Positions 33,701-45,321 of a DNA stretch of 64,000 nt are shown here, piece by piece. Below the pieces are notes generated by a model that was not told where the DNA came from, searched no databases, and was given only the letters and a program-made list of their open reading frames with translations. The translations under genes were made by a program, and so were the position numbers. Origin of the DNA: Mimachlamys varia (taxonomy: Eukaryota; Mollusca; Bivalvia; Pectinida; Pectinidae); the NCBI GenBank assembly GCA_947623455.1, contig OX392529.1, positions 58,113,186 to 58,177,185 on the forward strand, read 5' to 3'. Every line of letters starts with the position of its first letter. Position 1 is the first letter of the stretch.

Positions 33701-36700
33701 CATCAGTATATTGTCGGTAGGTGATACCATGGGTGTCTAAGTCATCAGTGTATAGTCGGTAGGTGATACCATGGGTGTCTAAGTCATCAGTATATTGTCG
33801 GTAGGTGATGCCATGGTTGTCTAAGTCATCAGTATATTGTCGGTAGGTGATACCATGGGTGTTTAAGTCATCAGTATATTGTCGGTAGGTGATCCCATGG
33901 GTGTCTAAGTCATCAGTATATTGTCGGTAGGTGATACCATGGGTGTCTAAGTCATCAGTATATTGTCGGTAGGTGATGCAATGGGTGTCTAAGTCATCAG
34001 TATATTGTCGGTAGGTGATGTCATGGGTGTCTAAGTCATCAGTATATTGTCGGTAGGTGATACCATGGGTGTTTAAGTCATCAGTATATTGTCGGTAGGT
34101 GATACCATGGGTGTTTAAGTCATCAGTATATTGTCGGTAGGTGATGTCGTGGGTGTCTAAGTCATCAGTATATTGTCGGTAGGTGATGTCATGGGTGTCT
34201 AAGTCATCAGTATATTGTCGGTAGGTGATACCATGGGTGTCTAAGTCATCAGTGTATAGTCGGTAGGTGATACCATGGGTGTCTAAGTCATCAGTGTATA
34301 GTCGGTAGGTGATACCATGGGTGTCTAAGTCATCAGTATATTGTCGGTAGGTGATACCATGGGTGTCTAATTCATCAGTATATTGTCGGTAGGTGATGCC
34401 ATGGTTGTCTAAGTCATCAGTATATTGTCGGTAGGTGATACCATGGGTGTTTAAGTCATCAGTATATTGTCGGTAGGTGATGTCGTGGGTGTCTAAGTCA
34501 TCAGTATATTGTCGGTAGGTGATGTCATTGGTGTCTAAGTCATCAGTATATTGTCGGTAGGTGATACCATGGGTGTCTAAGTCATCAGTATATTGTCGGT
34601 AGGTGATACCATGGGTGTCTAAGTCATCAGTATATTGTCGGTAGGTGATACCATGGGTGTCTAAGTCATCAGTATATTGTCGGTAGGTGATACCATGGGT
34701 GTCTAAGTCATCAGTATATTGTCGGTAGGTGATGCCATGTGTGTCTAAGTCATCAGTATATTGTCGGTAGGTGATGTCATGGATGTCTAAGTCATCAGTA
34801 TATTGTCGGTAGGTGATGTCATGGGTGTCTAAGTCATCAGTATATTGTCGGTAGGTGATACCATGGGTGTCTAAGTCATCAGTATATTGTCGGTAGGTGA
34901 TACCATGGGTGTCTAAGTCATCAGTATATTGTCGGTAGGTGATGCCATGAGTGTCTAAGTCATCAGTATATTGTCGGTAGGTGATGTCATGGGTGTCTAA
35001 GTCATCAGTATATTGTCGGTAGGTGATGCCATGGGTGTCTAAGTCATCAGTATATTGTCGGTTGGTGATACCATGGGTGTCTAAGTAATCAGTATATTGT
35101 CGGTAGGTGATGTCATGGGTGTCTAAGTCATCAGTATATTGTCGGTAGGTGATGTCATGGGTGTCTAAGTCATCAGTATATTGTCGGTAGGTGATACCAT
35201 GGGTGTCTAAGTCATCAGTATATTTTCGGTAGGTGATGCCATGGGTGTCTAAGTCATCAGTATATTGTCGGTAGGTGATACCATGGGTGTCTAAGTCATC
35301 AGTATATTGTCGGTAGGTGATACCATGGGTGTCTAAGTAATCAGTATATTGTCGGTAGGTGATACCATGGGTGTCTAAGTCATCAGTATATTTTCGGTAG
35401 GTGATGCCATGGGTGTCTAAGTCATCAGTATATTGTCGGTAGGTGATACCATGGGTGTCTAAGTCATCAGTATATTGTCGGTAGGTGATGCCATGGGTGT
35501 CTAAGTCATCAGTATATTGTCGGTAGGTGATACCATGGGTGTCTAAGTAATCAGTATATTTTCGGTAGGTGATGCCATGGGTGTCTAAGTCATCAGTATA
35601 TTGTCGGTAGGTGATGCCATAGGTGTCTAAGTCATCAGTATATTGTCGGTAGGTGATGCCATGAGTGTCTAAGTCATCAGTATATTGTCGGTAGGTAATG
35701 TCATGGGTGTCTAAGTCATCAGTATATTGTCGGTAGGTGATGTCATGGGTGTCTAAGTAATCAGTATATTTTCGGTAGGTGATACCATGGGTGTCTAAGT
35801 CATCAGTATATTTTCGGTAGGTGATGCCATGGGTGTCTAAGTCATCAGTATATTGTCGGTAGGTGATGCCATGGGTGTCTAAGTCATCAGTATATTGTCG
35901 GTAGGTGATACCATGGGTGTCTAAGTCATCAGTATATTGTCGGTAGGTGATGCCATGGGTGTCTAAGTCATCAGTATATTGTCGGTAGGTGATGCCATGG
36001 GTGTCTAAGTCATCAGTATATGGTCGGTAGGTGATACCATGGGTGTCTAAGTCATCAGTATATTGTCGGTAGGTGATACCATGGGTGTCTAAGTCATCAG
36101 TGTATAGTCGGTAGGTGATACCATGGGTGTCTAAGTCATCAGTATATTGTCGGTAGGTGATGCCATGCGTGTCTAAGTCATCAGTATATTGTCGGTAGGT
36201 GATGCAATGGGTGTCTAAGTCATCAGTATATTGTCGGTAGGTGATGTCATGGGTGTCTAAGTCATCAGTATATTGTCGGTAGGTGATGCCATGCGTGTCT
36301 AAGTCATCAGTATATTGTCGGTAGGTGATGCCATGGGTGTCTAAGTCATCAGTATATTGTCGGTAGGTGATGCCATGCGTGTCTAAGTCATCAGTATATT
36401 GTCGGTAGGTGATACCATGGGTGTCTAAGTCATCAGTATATTGTCGGTAGGTGATGCCATGGGTGTCTAAGTCATCAGTATATTGTCGGTAGGTGATGCC
36501 ATGCGTGTCTAAGTCATCAGTATATTGTCGGTAGGTGATACCATGGGTGTTTAAGTCATCAGTATATTTTCGGTAGGTGATGCCATGCGTGTCTAAGTCA
36601 TCAGTATATTGTCGGTAGGTGATGCCATGGGTGTCTAAGTCATCAGTATATTGTCGGTAGGTGATACCATGGGTGTCTAAGTCATCAGTATATTGTCGGT

Positions 36701-36777
36701 AGGTGATACCATGGGTGTCTAAGTCATCAGTATATTGTCGGTAGGTGATGCCATGGGTGTCTAAGTAATCGGTATAT
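30776..36777 (+). repeat. 42-bp minisatellite, about 143 copies, in intron 1
   Basis: A 6-kb head-to-tail array with an almost invariant 42-bp period. The unit contains GGGTGTCTAAGTCATCAGTA, TATTGTCGGTAGGTGAT and a variable block (ACCAT, GCCAT, GTCAT, CCCAT, GCAAT). Blocks of variants are themselves repeated: a run of several marked units at 31,537 recurs 378 bp (9 units) downstream, and a longer block at 33,121 recurs 2,940 bp (70 units) downstream at 36,061. It is not a CRISPR array: there are no unique spacers. Confidence 0.97.
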
Positions 36778-38153
36778 ATGCCACTTCACTTATAGCGAGC
36801 GTATTTGTGGTAATGTCATAGAGAAATCTTCCCGGAAGACTGAGTTGCTTTCTGAGAGCCTGACTTGGTCGCCACAGGTCGCGCGAAGTCGACGACTGAC
36901 CGAGGGTTAGCCACGCATTGGTCTGAGGTAGTCGCAAATGATGGAGGAATGGTCTTCGTAGTTTGGTATTTTGACATACCACGACCTTTGCACATAGGGC
37001 ACCGGAAGAGCGAATAAGGCCGAGAAAAGGACGTATTGGTCGAGAAAGTATTGATCCTAGAGCAGGGATGTGCGAGGCTCAGTCTTCTCGAGCGAGAATT
37101 GATTGCCCGCATTGTCGTGCTGCTCGGTCCATGCGATTTCGCTTTGCTCTTTTGCAATGGGGCCTCGAGCCGCACAACCTGTCGCTAGAACCGTCCGATC
37201 CCTAAATTGTGCCTATAGGCACAATTGAATAATCTAGATGTCACAGAAATATTTCCCAAGAGGGGGAGGGGGAAGCCTTGGCAGAACTATTCTTTTTTTA
37301 CTTACTGTATTCAGTTTGTGTCACTACTGTTCATGAAGTTGTCTCTTCAAAAGCCAGAGCAGAATGATGCTGGAGAGCTGGGATCGCCTCTTTTATCGAC
37401 AGCATCAGCCAGTCAGAATGCAGCCAATCAGAAGGCAGCATTGCATTCTTCTTATACCAAACAGAAACATGGGTCCTCAACCGAACCAGTCCTAACATAA
37501 TTTGGTTAGGGTTTATCAAACGAACCGAATCTACTATAAACATATTACACGTGATAATGGACGACTACTTTCTGTCACAATACCAACATAATTTCTTGTG
37601 GGATCTAATAATAATCAAATATATAATAATTGTTGGCAGCGTATTTCCTGAATCTAACATACCTTGAAAGAAGTACGTGTGACACCAACTTCTCGTGTCC
37701 TCTCGTCCAATTGTTTACAACGCACATACATGTGGTCGCGCAAGCGAGCACCGTTATTTCGTGCTATATTTTGATATCGCTATATTTGGCGCAGGCTTTC
37801 CAAATAATTAAACCGACAACATCCGACTTCCTCTACATTGTATCTACTGATAGAGTACGGATTCCTTAGTCTGAATATAGGTATTCTTAATTCTAGTTGA
37901 TGTTAAAAAACGTTGATGTACTAAATTGCCACTTTAAATTTAGTAATAGATAGAATATGCGGGAAAAAACATTTAACTGCATTCATTAAACTAGTTTTAT
38001 ATCATTTTAAATTGTGTACTTAGAAAATATGTATATTATGTACCGTGTCACTACTCAAATAAGATAACCGGGCTATGGACGTCCCAGCAAACCTCGGGGA
38101 CTAAAACATCCATTAGTTATCTTTGTTTATCATATGTACCCGGTATTTTCTAG
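36778..38153. other. Intron 1, last part, with a GC-rich unassigned island
   Basis: At 36,780-37,500 base composition changes abruptly to about half GC. The minus-strand frame at 36,816-37,175 contains LFRCPMCKGRGMSKYQ, a C-x-x-C pair, but is not recognised. A 22-bp perfect palindrome sits at 37,206-37,227. The composition and palindrome suggest an inserted element. From 37,500 to the exon 2 acceptor nothing is seen. Confidence 0.4.
37206..37227. repeat. Perfect 22-bp palindrome
   Basis: AATTGTGCC, TATA, GGCACAATT form an uninterrupted palindrome at the right-hand part of the GC-rich island. No second copy was noticed. Confidence 0.7.
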
Positions 38154-38510
38154 CATGCAGCCACGCTGTGAATGTTGTTGGCCGGATGGCATCATCTTGG
38201 AATCTGCCCATCATTACGCCAGTAGGGACCAGTGGAACCTTAGGAGACAAGTCAAACTTCCCCACCCTTACAAGATTGGCTTACAATATGAACAAGTTCG
38301 CCAAGTTCTACCTGCAGGTATTCGGCCAGTTTAACTGGACTGACGTCACTATCATGTACGACAAAGTGCACGTGTTTTTCAGGATAGTGGGAACTAGTCT
38401 TGGAAATGAATTTCCTTCTGCCGGTATTAACAGTAAGGTGATGGATTTCGATACAAATGGAGATTTTGATCACAGAAACATGTTGCTGACTGCAAGTGCA
38501 CGATCAAGAG
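38154..38510 (+). CDS. Receptor guanylyl cyclase, exon 2
   Basis: Codes residues 101-219 plus one base. The acceptor is TTTTCTAG and the donor AGAG|GTAAGC. The joined start gives GP-ACSHAVNVVGRMASSWN, then LPIITPVGTSGTLGDKSNFP, TLTRLAYNMNKFAKFY, FGQFNWTDVTIMYD and LLTASARSR. The GPACS...VGR.A..WN.P pattern, followed by a threonine-rich PTLTRL turn and FNW..+TI.YD, is the canonical central part of natriuretic-peptide-receptor ectodomains. NWT at 161 is a glycosylation site. Length 357 nt keeps phase 1 at both ends. The intron downstream is 2,070 bp and mostly a 24-bp minisatellite. Confidence 0.93.
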
Positions 38511-38578
38511 GTAAGCTACATATCATACGCTGTCAATAACGTAACAGCACACGTATATATCGTTAACTGCCAATAACT

Positions 38579-40150
38579 TGACACCACACGTATAAAATAA
38601 CGTGACACCACACGTACACAATAACGTGACACCACACGTACACAATAACGCGACACCACACGCACACTATAACGTGACACCACACGTACACAATAACGTG
38701 ACACCACACGTATACAACAACGTGACACCACACGTACACAATTACGTGACACCACACGTACACAATAACGTGACACCACACGTACACAATAACGCGACAC
38801 CACACGCACACTATAACGTGACACCACACGTACACAATAACGTGACACCACACGTACACTATAACGTGACACCACACGTACACAATAACGTGACACCACA
38901 CGTACACAATTACGTGACACCACACGTACACAATAACGTGACACCACACGTACACAATAACGCGACACCACACGCACACTATAACGTGACACCACACGTA
39001 CACAATAACGTGACACCACACGTACACTATAACGTGACACCACACGTACACAATAACGTGACACCACACGTACACAATAACGTGACACCACACGTACACA
39101 ATAACGTGACACCACACGTATACAATAACGTGACACCACACGTACACTGTAATATGACACCACACGTACACTGTAATATGACACCACACGTACACTATAA
39201 CGTGACACCACACGTACACAATAACGTGACACCACACGTATACAATAACGTGACACCACACGTATACAACAACGTGACACCACACGTACACAATAACGTG
39301 ACACCACACATACACTATAACATGACACCACACATACACTATAACGTGACACCACACGTACACAATAACGTGACACCACACGTACACAATAACGTGACAC
39401 CACACGTACACAATAACGTGACACCACACGTACACAATAACGTGACACCACACGTACACAATAACGTGACACCACATGTACACTATAACGTGACACCACA
39501 CGTACACAATAACGTGACACCAAACGTACACAATAACGTGACACCACACGTACACAATAACGTGACACCACACGTACACAATAACGTGACACCACACATA
39601 CACTATAACATGACACCACACCTACACAATAACGTGACACCACACGTACACAATAACGTGACACCACACGTACACAATAACGTGACACCACACATACACA
39701 ATAACGTGACACCAGACGTACACTATAACGTGACACCACACATACACTGTAATATGACACCACACGTACACAATAACGTGACACCACACGTACACTATAA
39801 TGTGACACCACACCTACACTATAACGTGACACCACACGTACACTATAACGTGACACCACACGTACACAATAACGTGACACCACACGTACACTGTAATATG
39901 ACACCACACGTACACAATAACGTGACACCACACGTACACAATAACGTGACACCACACGCACACTATAACGTGACATCACACGTACACTTTAACGTGACAC
40001 CACACGTGCACAATAACGTGACACCACACGTACACAATAACGTGACACCACACTTACACAATAACGTGACACCACACGCACACTATAACGTGACATCACA
40101 CGTACACTTTAACGTGACACCACACGTACACTGTAATATGACACCACATT
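38579..40150 (+). repeat. 24-bp minisatellite, about 65 copies, in intron 2
   Basis: The unit is GTGACACCACACGTACAC plus AATAAC or TATAAC. It begins 69 bp after the exon 2 donor and fills about three quarters of intron 2. Because 24 is divisible by three, long frames run through it on both strands (a 525-codon plus-strand frame, VTPHVHNN repeated); these are artefacts of the repeat. Confidence 0.96.
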
Positions 40151-40580
40151 ACTTAAGATGGCAAAAGCAGGCACTGTAGACTTCATAGACCAGTCAAAGT
40201 TATTCCTAGCAAATATGACTGGACTGTTAAATGAATGGATGTTGTTGTACCTATAGGTCGTCAAAATAAACTCGATGTTGAGAAAACCGAATTTTCCACG
40301 ACTAGATTAATCCGTCGTAATCGAAGATACATGTTTTCACAATAATGTCTAAAATACCTGTCTCACACAAAAAAATATTATTTTCATGACGTAGCTTATT
40401 ATCTTTAATCACTTAACACATGGTGAGATTCCGATTTGTCTCGTTTGCAATATCGTACGTAGCATATTATCGTTAATCACTTAACACATGATATCATTTA
40501 GAATCGTTGTTTAAAAAAAAACCAGCGAAATGGTATATTTACCTATATGATATCAAACATTTTGAATATCAAATTTTCAG
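40151..40580. other. Intron 2, last part
   Basis: No gene. A short direct repeat is visible: TTATCNTTAATCACTTAACACATG occurs twice at about 40,400 and 40,468 with small differences (fragment TAATCACTTAACACATG is exact). Confidence 0.5.
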
Positions 40581-40741
40581 TTTTTGTAATCAGTTGTCAT
40601 GGAGACACTTTCCGCAACATAATGCTGACCTTCTATGACCTTGGGATGGCGCTTGGCGACTACGCAGTCATCTTTATCCGTCTGTTTGAGGGAGATGATG
40701 TTGGTAATATGTCTTGGATGAGAAATGACGCCAACGATGGG
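40581..40741 (+). CDS. Receptor guanylyl cyclase, exon 3
   Basis: Codes the end of residue 220 to 273. The acceptor is AAATTTTCAG, and joining to exon 2 in phase 1 gives SR-VFVISCHGDTFRNIML, then FYDLGMALGDYAVIFIRLFE and GNMSWMRNDANDG. The pattern of a hydrophobic strand, a cysteine, RNIML and LGM..GDY.FI is conserved in ANF-receptor domains. The donor GGG|GTAAGA leaves phase 0. Length 161 nt is exactly what the phases require. NMS at 262 is a possible glycosylation site. The alternative AG 13 bp downstream would break the frame to exon 2. Confidence 0.92.
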
Positions 40742-40826
40742 GTAAGAGATTTAAATGTCAAATATTATATTATTTTCCTTACAGACAAGCAATTTGTCTT
40801 ATACTATAAAAATATGTATTTCTTGG

Positions 40827-40955
40827 TTGATCGGATGGTTCGATGAATAGCGCAACTGCTTTTAAACCAGTGCGGCCGGGGTTCGATTCACCGATCAGAC
40901 GTAGAAAGGTAACGGAGCTAACCGATCACGTGTGTACTCTGGTCACCCCTCCAAA
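40827..40955 (+). repeat. tRNA-derived SINE or tRNA pseudogene
   Basis: GGTTCGATTCA at about 40,880 is a good B box, preceded about 45 bp upstream by a weak A-box-like TGGTTCGATGAA. TGATCGG at the 5' side and CCGATCA after the B box could pair as an acceptor stem, and ACTG/CAGT as an anticodon stem. The T stem pairs poorly, so this is not a working tRNA. It lies 85 bp inside intron 3. Confidence 0.5.
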
Positions 40956-41275
40956 ATTTTCTATCCAAGTTTCAATGATTTAAAAGAATATTCGGCCGAA
41001 GGATTATCAGCAACAGTTATCGTATGTATTGATAAATTTGTTTCATGTCTCTATATGTTGTTATTCCACGATTTATGTATAATATATAAACCGAAAAAAA
41101 TATTATTTCAGACATTCTTACAATTGGACTGTTTTACTTCAAATTTGAAATTAGTTCGTTACTTATGAATTCATGGATGAAGATTACTTGCTAATCAACA
41201 AAATGGAAACAAGGGAAATAATTTATATCACAGAATGACATGTTGTGTTGAAATAATAGCACTTCTAATGAATGA
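40956..41275. other. Intron 3, early part
   Basis: AT-rich intronic DNA with no recognised feature; the 78-codon frame at 40,932-41,168 is unassigned. Confidence 0.45.
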
Positions 41276-42700
41276 CCAACTAATCTTTACCTATCTAATC
41301 CACACCTATCTAATCCATACCTATCTTATCTTTACTTTCTTATCTTTACCTATCTTATTTTTACTTTCTTATCTTTACCTATCTTATCTTTACCTATCTT
41401 ATCTTTACTTTCTTACCTTTACCTATCTTATCTTTACTTTCTTATCTTTACCTATCTTATCTTTACTTTCTTACCTTTACCTATCTTATCTTTACTTTCT
41501 TACCTTTACCTATCTTATCTTTACCCATCTTATTTTATCTATTTTATCTTTACCTATCTTACATTTACCTATCTTATATTTACCCATCTTATCTTTACCC
41601 ATCTTATCTTTACCCATCTTATCTTTACCTATCTTATCTTTACCTATTTTATCTTTACCTGTCTTATCTTTACCTATCTTATTTTTATCTATTTTATCTT
41701 TACCCATCTTATCTTTCCCTATCGTATCTTTACCTATCGTATCTTTACCCATCTTATCTTTACCCATCTTATCTTTACCTATCTTATCTTTACCTATTTT
41801 ATCTTTACCTGTCTTATCTTTACCTATCTTATTTTTATCTATTTTATCTTTACCGATCTTATCTTTCCCTATCGTATCTTTACCTATCGTATCTTTACTT
41901 TCTTACCTTTACCTATCTTATCTTTACTTTCTTATCTTTACCTATCTTATCTTTACCTATCTTATCTTTACTTTCTTACCTTTACCTATCTTATCTTTAC
42001 TTTCTTATCTTTACCTATCTTATCTTTACCCATCTTATTTTTTTCTATTTTATCTTTACCTATCTTACATTTACCTATCTTATATTTACCCATCTTATCT
42101 TTACCCATCTTATCTTTACCCATCTGATCTTAACCCATCTTATCTTTACCTATTTTATTTTTATCTATTTAACTTTACCTATCTTACATTTACCTATCTT
42201 ATATTTACCCATCTTATCTTTACCTATCTTATCTTTACCTATCTTATCTTTACCTGTCTTATCTTTACTTTCTTACCTTTACCTATCTTATCTTTACTTT
42301 CTTATCTTTACCTATCTTATCTTTACCCATCTTATTTTTTTCTATTTTATCTTTACCTATCTTACATTTACCTATCTTATATTTACTCATCTTATCTTTA
42401 CCCATCTTATCTTTACCCATCTGATCTTAACCCATCTTATCTTTACCTATTTTATTTTTATCTATTTTATCTTTACCTATCTTACATTTACCTATCTTAT
42501 ATTTACCCATCTTATCTTTACCTATCTTATCTTTACCTATCTTATCTTTACCTGTCTTATCTTTACCTATCTTATTTTTATCTATCGTATCTTTACCCAT
42601 CTTATCTTTACCTATCTTATCTTTACCTATTTTATCTTGACCAATCTTATCTTTACCCATCTTAACTTTACCTATCTTATCTTTTACCTATCTTATCGGT
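41276..42700 (+). repeat. 15-bp (5-bp based) pyrimidine-rich minisatellite in intron 3
   Basis: The unit is CTTTACCTATCTTAT, built from three related pentamers, in about 95 copies with frequent T/C interchanges. It forms a strongly strand-asymmetric polypyrimidine tract: almost no G on the plus strand. Period 15 gives a spurious 476-codon frame. Confidence 0.95.
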
Positions 42701-43026
42701 ATTATTTAATTCTATTTCAGTTTTGAATCGTGTGTGAATGATATGTTACAAATATATCACTAATAACAAAAACATACATCACTGCAGGACTACTTTGAAT
42801 GGCAAATTACAATTACAATGCTCAAAATTAATCTCCAGTACATGATCTACGCTTTAAGTACAGGAACCACCTGTAACGTTCTGTACGCATACCCAAGAAC
42901 TGATAGCCGTTCTAAGGGTTTTTATAGTAGCTTTGTAAATTCAGAAGAATATAACTCCAATCAAGCACAAAAAATCTAATATAAATCCCAACAAGCAATG
43001 TGACAACAATGCTAAAACAATTTCAG
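42701..43026. other. Intron 3, last part
   Basis: No feature apart from the exon 4 acceptor (CAATTTCAG) at its end. Confidence 0.5.
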
Positions 43027-43161
43027 ACAGCCCGAAAAGCATACGATAGCGTTTTGCTGGTTCAACCAAGACGTCCAGAAAGTCCCGAGTTTCTGCAATT
43101 TGAGCAGGATGTGAAAAGCAGATCATTACAAGATTACAATTTCACTTACGGCGATATTGAG
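43027..43161 (+). CDS. Receptor guanylyl cyclase, exon 4
   Basis: Codes residues 274-318 (45 codons, phase 0 at both ends): TARKAYDSVLLVQPRRPESP, EFLQFEQDVKSRS, LQDYNFTYGDIE. The A+.AYDS+L.+ helix and the terminal YNFTY segment with its NFT glycosylation site are typical of the second lobe of natriuretic-peptide-like receptors. The donor is GAG|GTAAGA. The four exons total 954 nt, exactly 318 codons, which supports every splice choice. The next expected exon (a membrane-distal helix with HDAV-like sequence) was not found in the remaining 20.8 kb, so intron 4 is at least that long or the next exon is too short to see. Confidence 0.9.
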
Positions 43162-43169
43162 GTAAGATT

Positions 43170-44460
43170 ATGTAAAACCAGATAATTGAAATACAATGTT
43201 TAATGTTCGCAATTAAACATCTCTGGTAAATTACGATCAACTGAGACACTATTCGACAGAATCCTAATCCTGAATGGACTGCTTCCTGTTGACGTCCAGC
43301 GTTATACCAATTTTGAATTAGGTTTTGTTTCGCCCGAATGGATTTGTGGTCTTCCTAGTTGGTATCAGCCTTTGCTCCACTGACGTCGACCACCAAAGGG
43401 TGGATTCATGATAGTTTTTTTATAAGGACATAAACTACCCCTATCTGATGTAGAAAGCCACTCCTAATGCCCGGCTATGGTTATGGCCTCATTAGAATCA
43501 TTAAAGGATCGTGTAGGTCAGCGAGGTCCCCCGGCTAATTCGTTACAGGAAAGTCCACTCAGTGGCCATACTAACATAACCTACAGGATGCTCGCTTGGT
43601 CAGGTATTGCAATGTTTTTATTACGTTCTCTATTATGATCTAAACCATTTTATTTGATAGCGACATCTTGTTAGTATCTGATAGATAATACCACTGTGTC
43701 ACGAACGTTGTAAGTGTTATGTGCGATGTGCTTAGCTGATTTTTACATTATCCTCAAAGAAAAGCTGTTTTATAACTTCCTAATTCGTGTGTAAGGTATT
43801 AGCTTTCAAACCAGTAGGGATACAAGAACAGCACGTTTTCAAACATGGAAGCCCTGATTAGCATCCTGATATGTAAATATATGCGTGTATGCTATCGACA
43901 TGTAATTATCATTACTTATTCAATAACCTAAAATCTCCGCGGCCTATTTTAGAAGGCAGGCCTATTTTCAAGGCCGTCGTATTTTCGAAGTCATTTATTC
44001 CGGAAGGCAAGTAAGGCTTATTAACGAGACTGTTTTACTTTCAAAACCTTTCATCGGTAAAGAAAAATTTCAAAAATATTTCATTTTGCCGTCGTAATGA
44101 TCAACTCTATATGAATATTCTACTTTCACTTTCAATTATACTCGAAAATAAGAACTATATTTTTACTTCATACTAGCTAACGAATTGTAAATTGATGGTC
44201 AATAAGATGTAGGAATTGATTAAAATTATCAGGAGTTACCTTATTTTGCACTTAAGGCTTGAATAACATTTTGTCCCACAAGCGTATTATTTGCCGCACT
44301 GTTTCAATTTAGTATGATCACGTAACAATCACATGGCCAGCTATTCGTGCGGTGATGTCGTCTTGCATGATAAAGTGTTCGCTTATGCAAATCTAATTAT
44401 CAAATTGGGGAAAAGACGCAGTTTTCCAGTAATAAACAAAACAGAATTTATGATCTTCCG
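43170..44460. other. Presumed intron 4, early part
   Basis: No open frame with a recognisable domain. The sequence is AT-rich to mixed, with no array. Confidence 0.45.
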
Positions 44461-44950
44461 GTTAAGATGGCGCACTTGGCAGACGTCCATCGAGGTGCTC
44501 AGAAAATGAAAGTTTGTAGCTCAAACACGTCACGCCATAAAAACTTTTTTTTCTGAGGCGGCTTTGGTGCATGCACCCCGTTTTAACGACGCCCTTGTAC
44601 ACGTGTATCTCGCCCTGAATGGCCTACACTACTATTGTTTATACTGTCCCTAGGCCATGTGGATACATATGGATGTACACTCCAAAGTTGAATATGAGCG
44701 AATCCTGCAGTCATATAAAAATAAAGACATTGCCGAATGTTTTGCTAAAATACATATCAGTTTCACAAATGAACTCGAGGATGTTCGCGGTGATTTTAAA
44801 ACATTGGTGGCCCGTGTTGTTGACCTGGAGGCAACCCATACAAATGACATTATAAACACAGTCAAACCTTAATTTAATGAACTTGTTACTAACGGACTCA
44901 CACAACTAAATCATTTACTATATGCTATTACCGAACATTTTAGCGAATAA
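44461..44950 (+). other. Unassigned small ORF with promoter-like upstream
   Basis: ATCTTCCGGTTAAGATGGCG at about 44,452-44,471 joins an ETS-like and a YY1-like motif. Downstream, the frame at 44,657-44,872 encodes 71 residues (EYERILQSYKNKDIAECFAK, ELEDVRGDFKTLVARVVDLE), predicted helical and heptad-like, and continues after a stop with NELVTNGLTQLNHLLYAI. It may be the ORF1 start of a retroelement, since the duplicated block at 44,961 follows it. No family is recognised. Confidence 0.35.
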
Positions 44951-44960
44951 CATTAATATT

Positions 44961-45292
44961 TGAAGCGCAACACTACTGACAACTGTCTAGAGTCATAGAT
45001 ACATACCTTACGAAGGCTACAAAACGAGTTTTCTGGGTTGTTTACTGGCAAACTGGGCTGTCACATCTACCCACGGAAGTTTACATTTAAAACTAGGGAC
45101 CCTAAACAGGACCGCCCCATACTGTTTCAGTGTTTGACCCGGTGTACATCCGCACACAGACAGGGAAACATATTAAAAGTAAGCATTAGTCATCGGGTCC
45201 TCGTTAAACATCCTCAGTGGCCCAGTAATAAGCCGGAACTAATTTCACATAAGAATTACAAACGTATGAAACACTTTTTGATTGGACGATTT
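44961..45292 (+). repeat. Duplicated block, first copy
   Basis: Near-identical to 51,392-51,768. Both copies contain a frame with FTGKLGCHIYPRKFTFKTRD and then PKQDRPILFQCLTRCTSAHR, ending at ATTAAAAGTAAGCATT. This copy lacks a piece of about 47 bp after that point. The encoded product is unrecognised; near-identity suggests a recent duplication or a young repeat family. Confidence 0.85.
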
Positions 45293-45321
45293 AATTGTGT
45301 GAGTCTTTTAAAGGTGGCCCT

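Noticed and set aside
30776..36777. CRISPR-like array
   Set aside because: Units are contiguous 42-bp repeats with point variants and no unique spacers; the sequence is otherwise eukaryotic.
38602..40179. 525-codon plus-strand and 487-codon minus-strand frames
   Set aside because: Both come from the 24-bp array in intron 2 of the receptor gene; no domain, no start context.
40594..40741. Alternative exon 3 start at the second AG (after GTAATCAG)
   Set aside because: It would shift the frame relative to exon 2 and remove the conserved hydrophobic strand before the cysteine.
40827..40900. Functional tRNA gene
   Set aside because: A B box and acceptor-like stem are present, but the T stem fails to pair and the anticodon loop is irregular; a SINE or pseudogene fits better.
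41235..42665. 476-codon frame rich in Leu, Ser and Tyr resembling a membrane protein
   Set aside because: It is the 15-bp pyrimidine repeat read as protein. The apparent hydrophobicity is a composition effect.
44657..44872. Fifth exon of the receptor
   Set aside because: The encoded sequence is heptad-like and polar, unlike the next part of an ANF-receptor domain, and no proper acceptor precedes it in the right phase.
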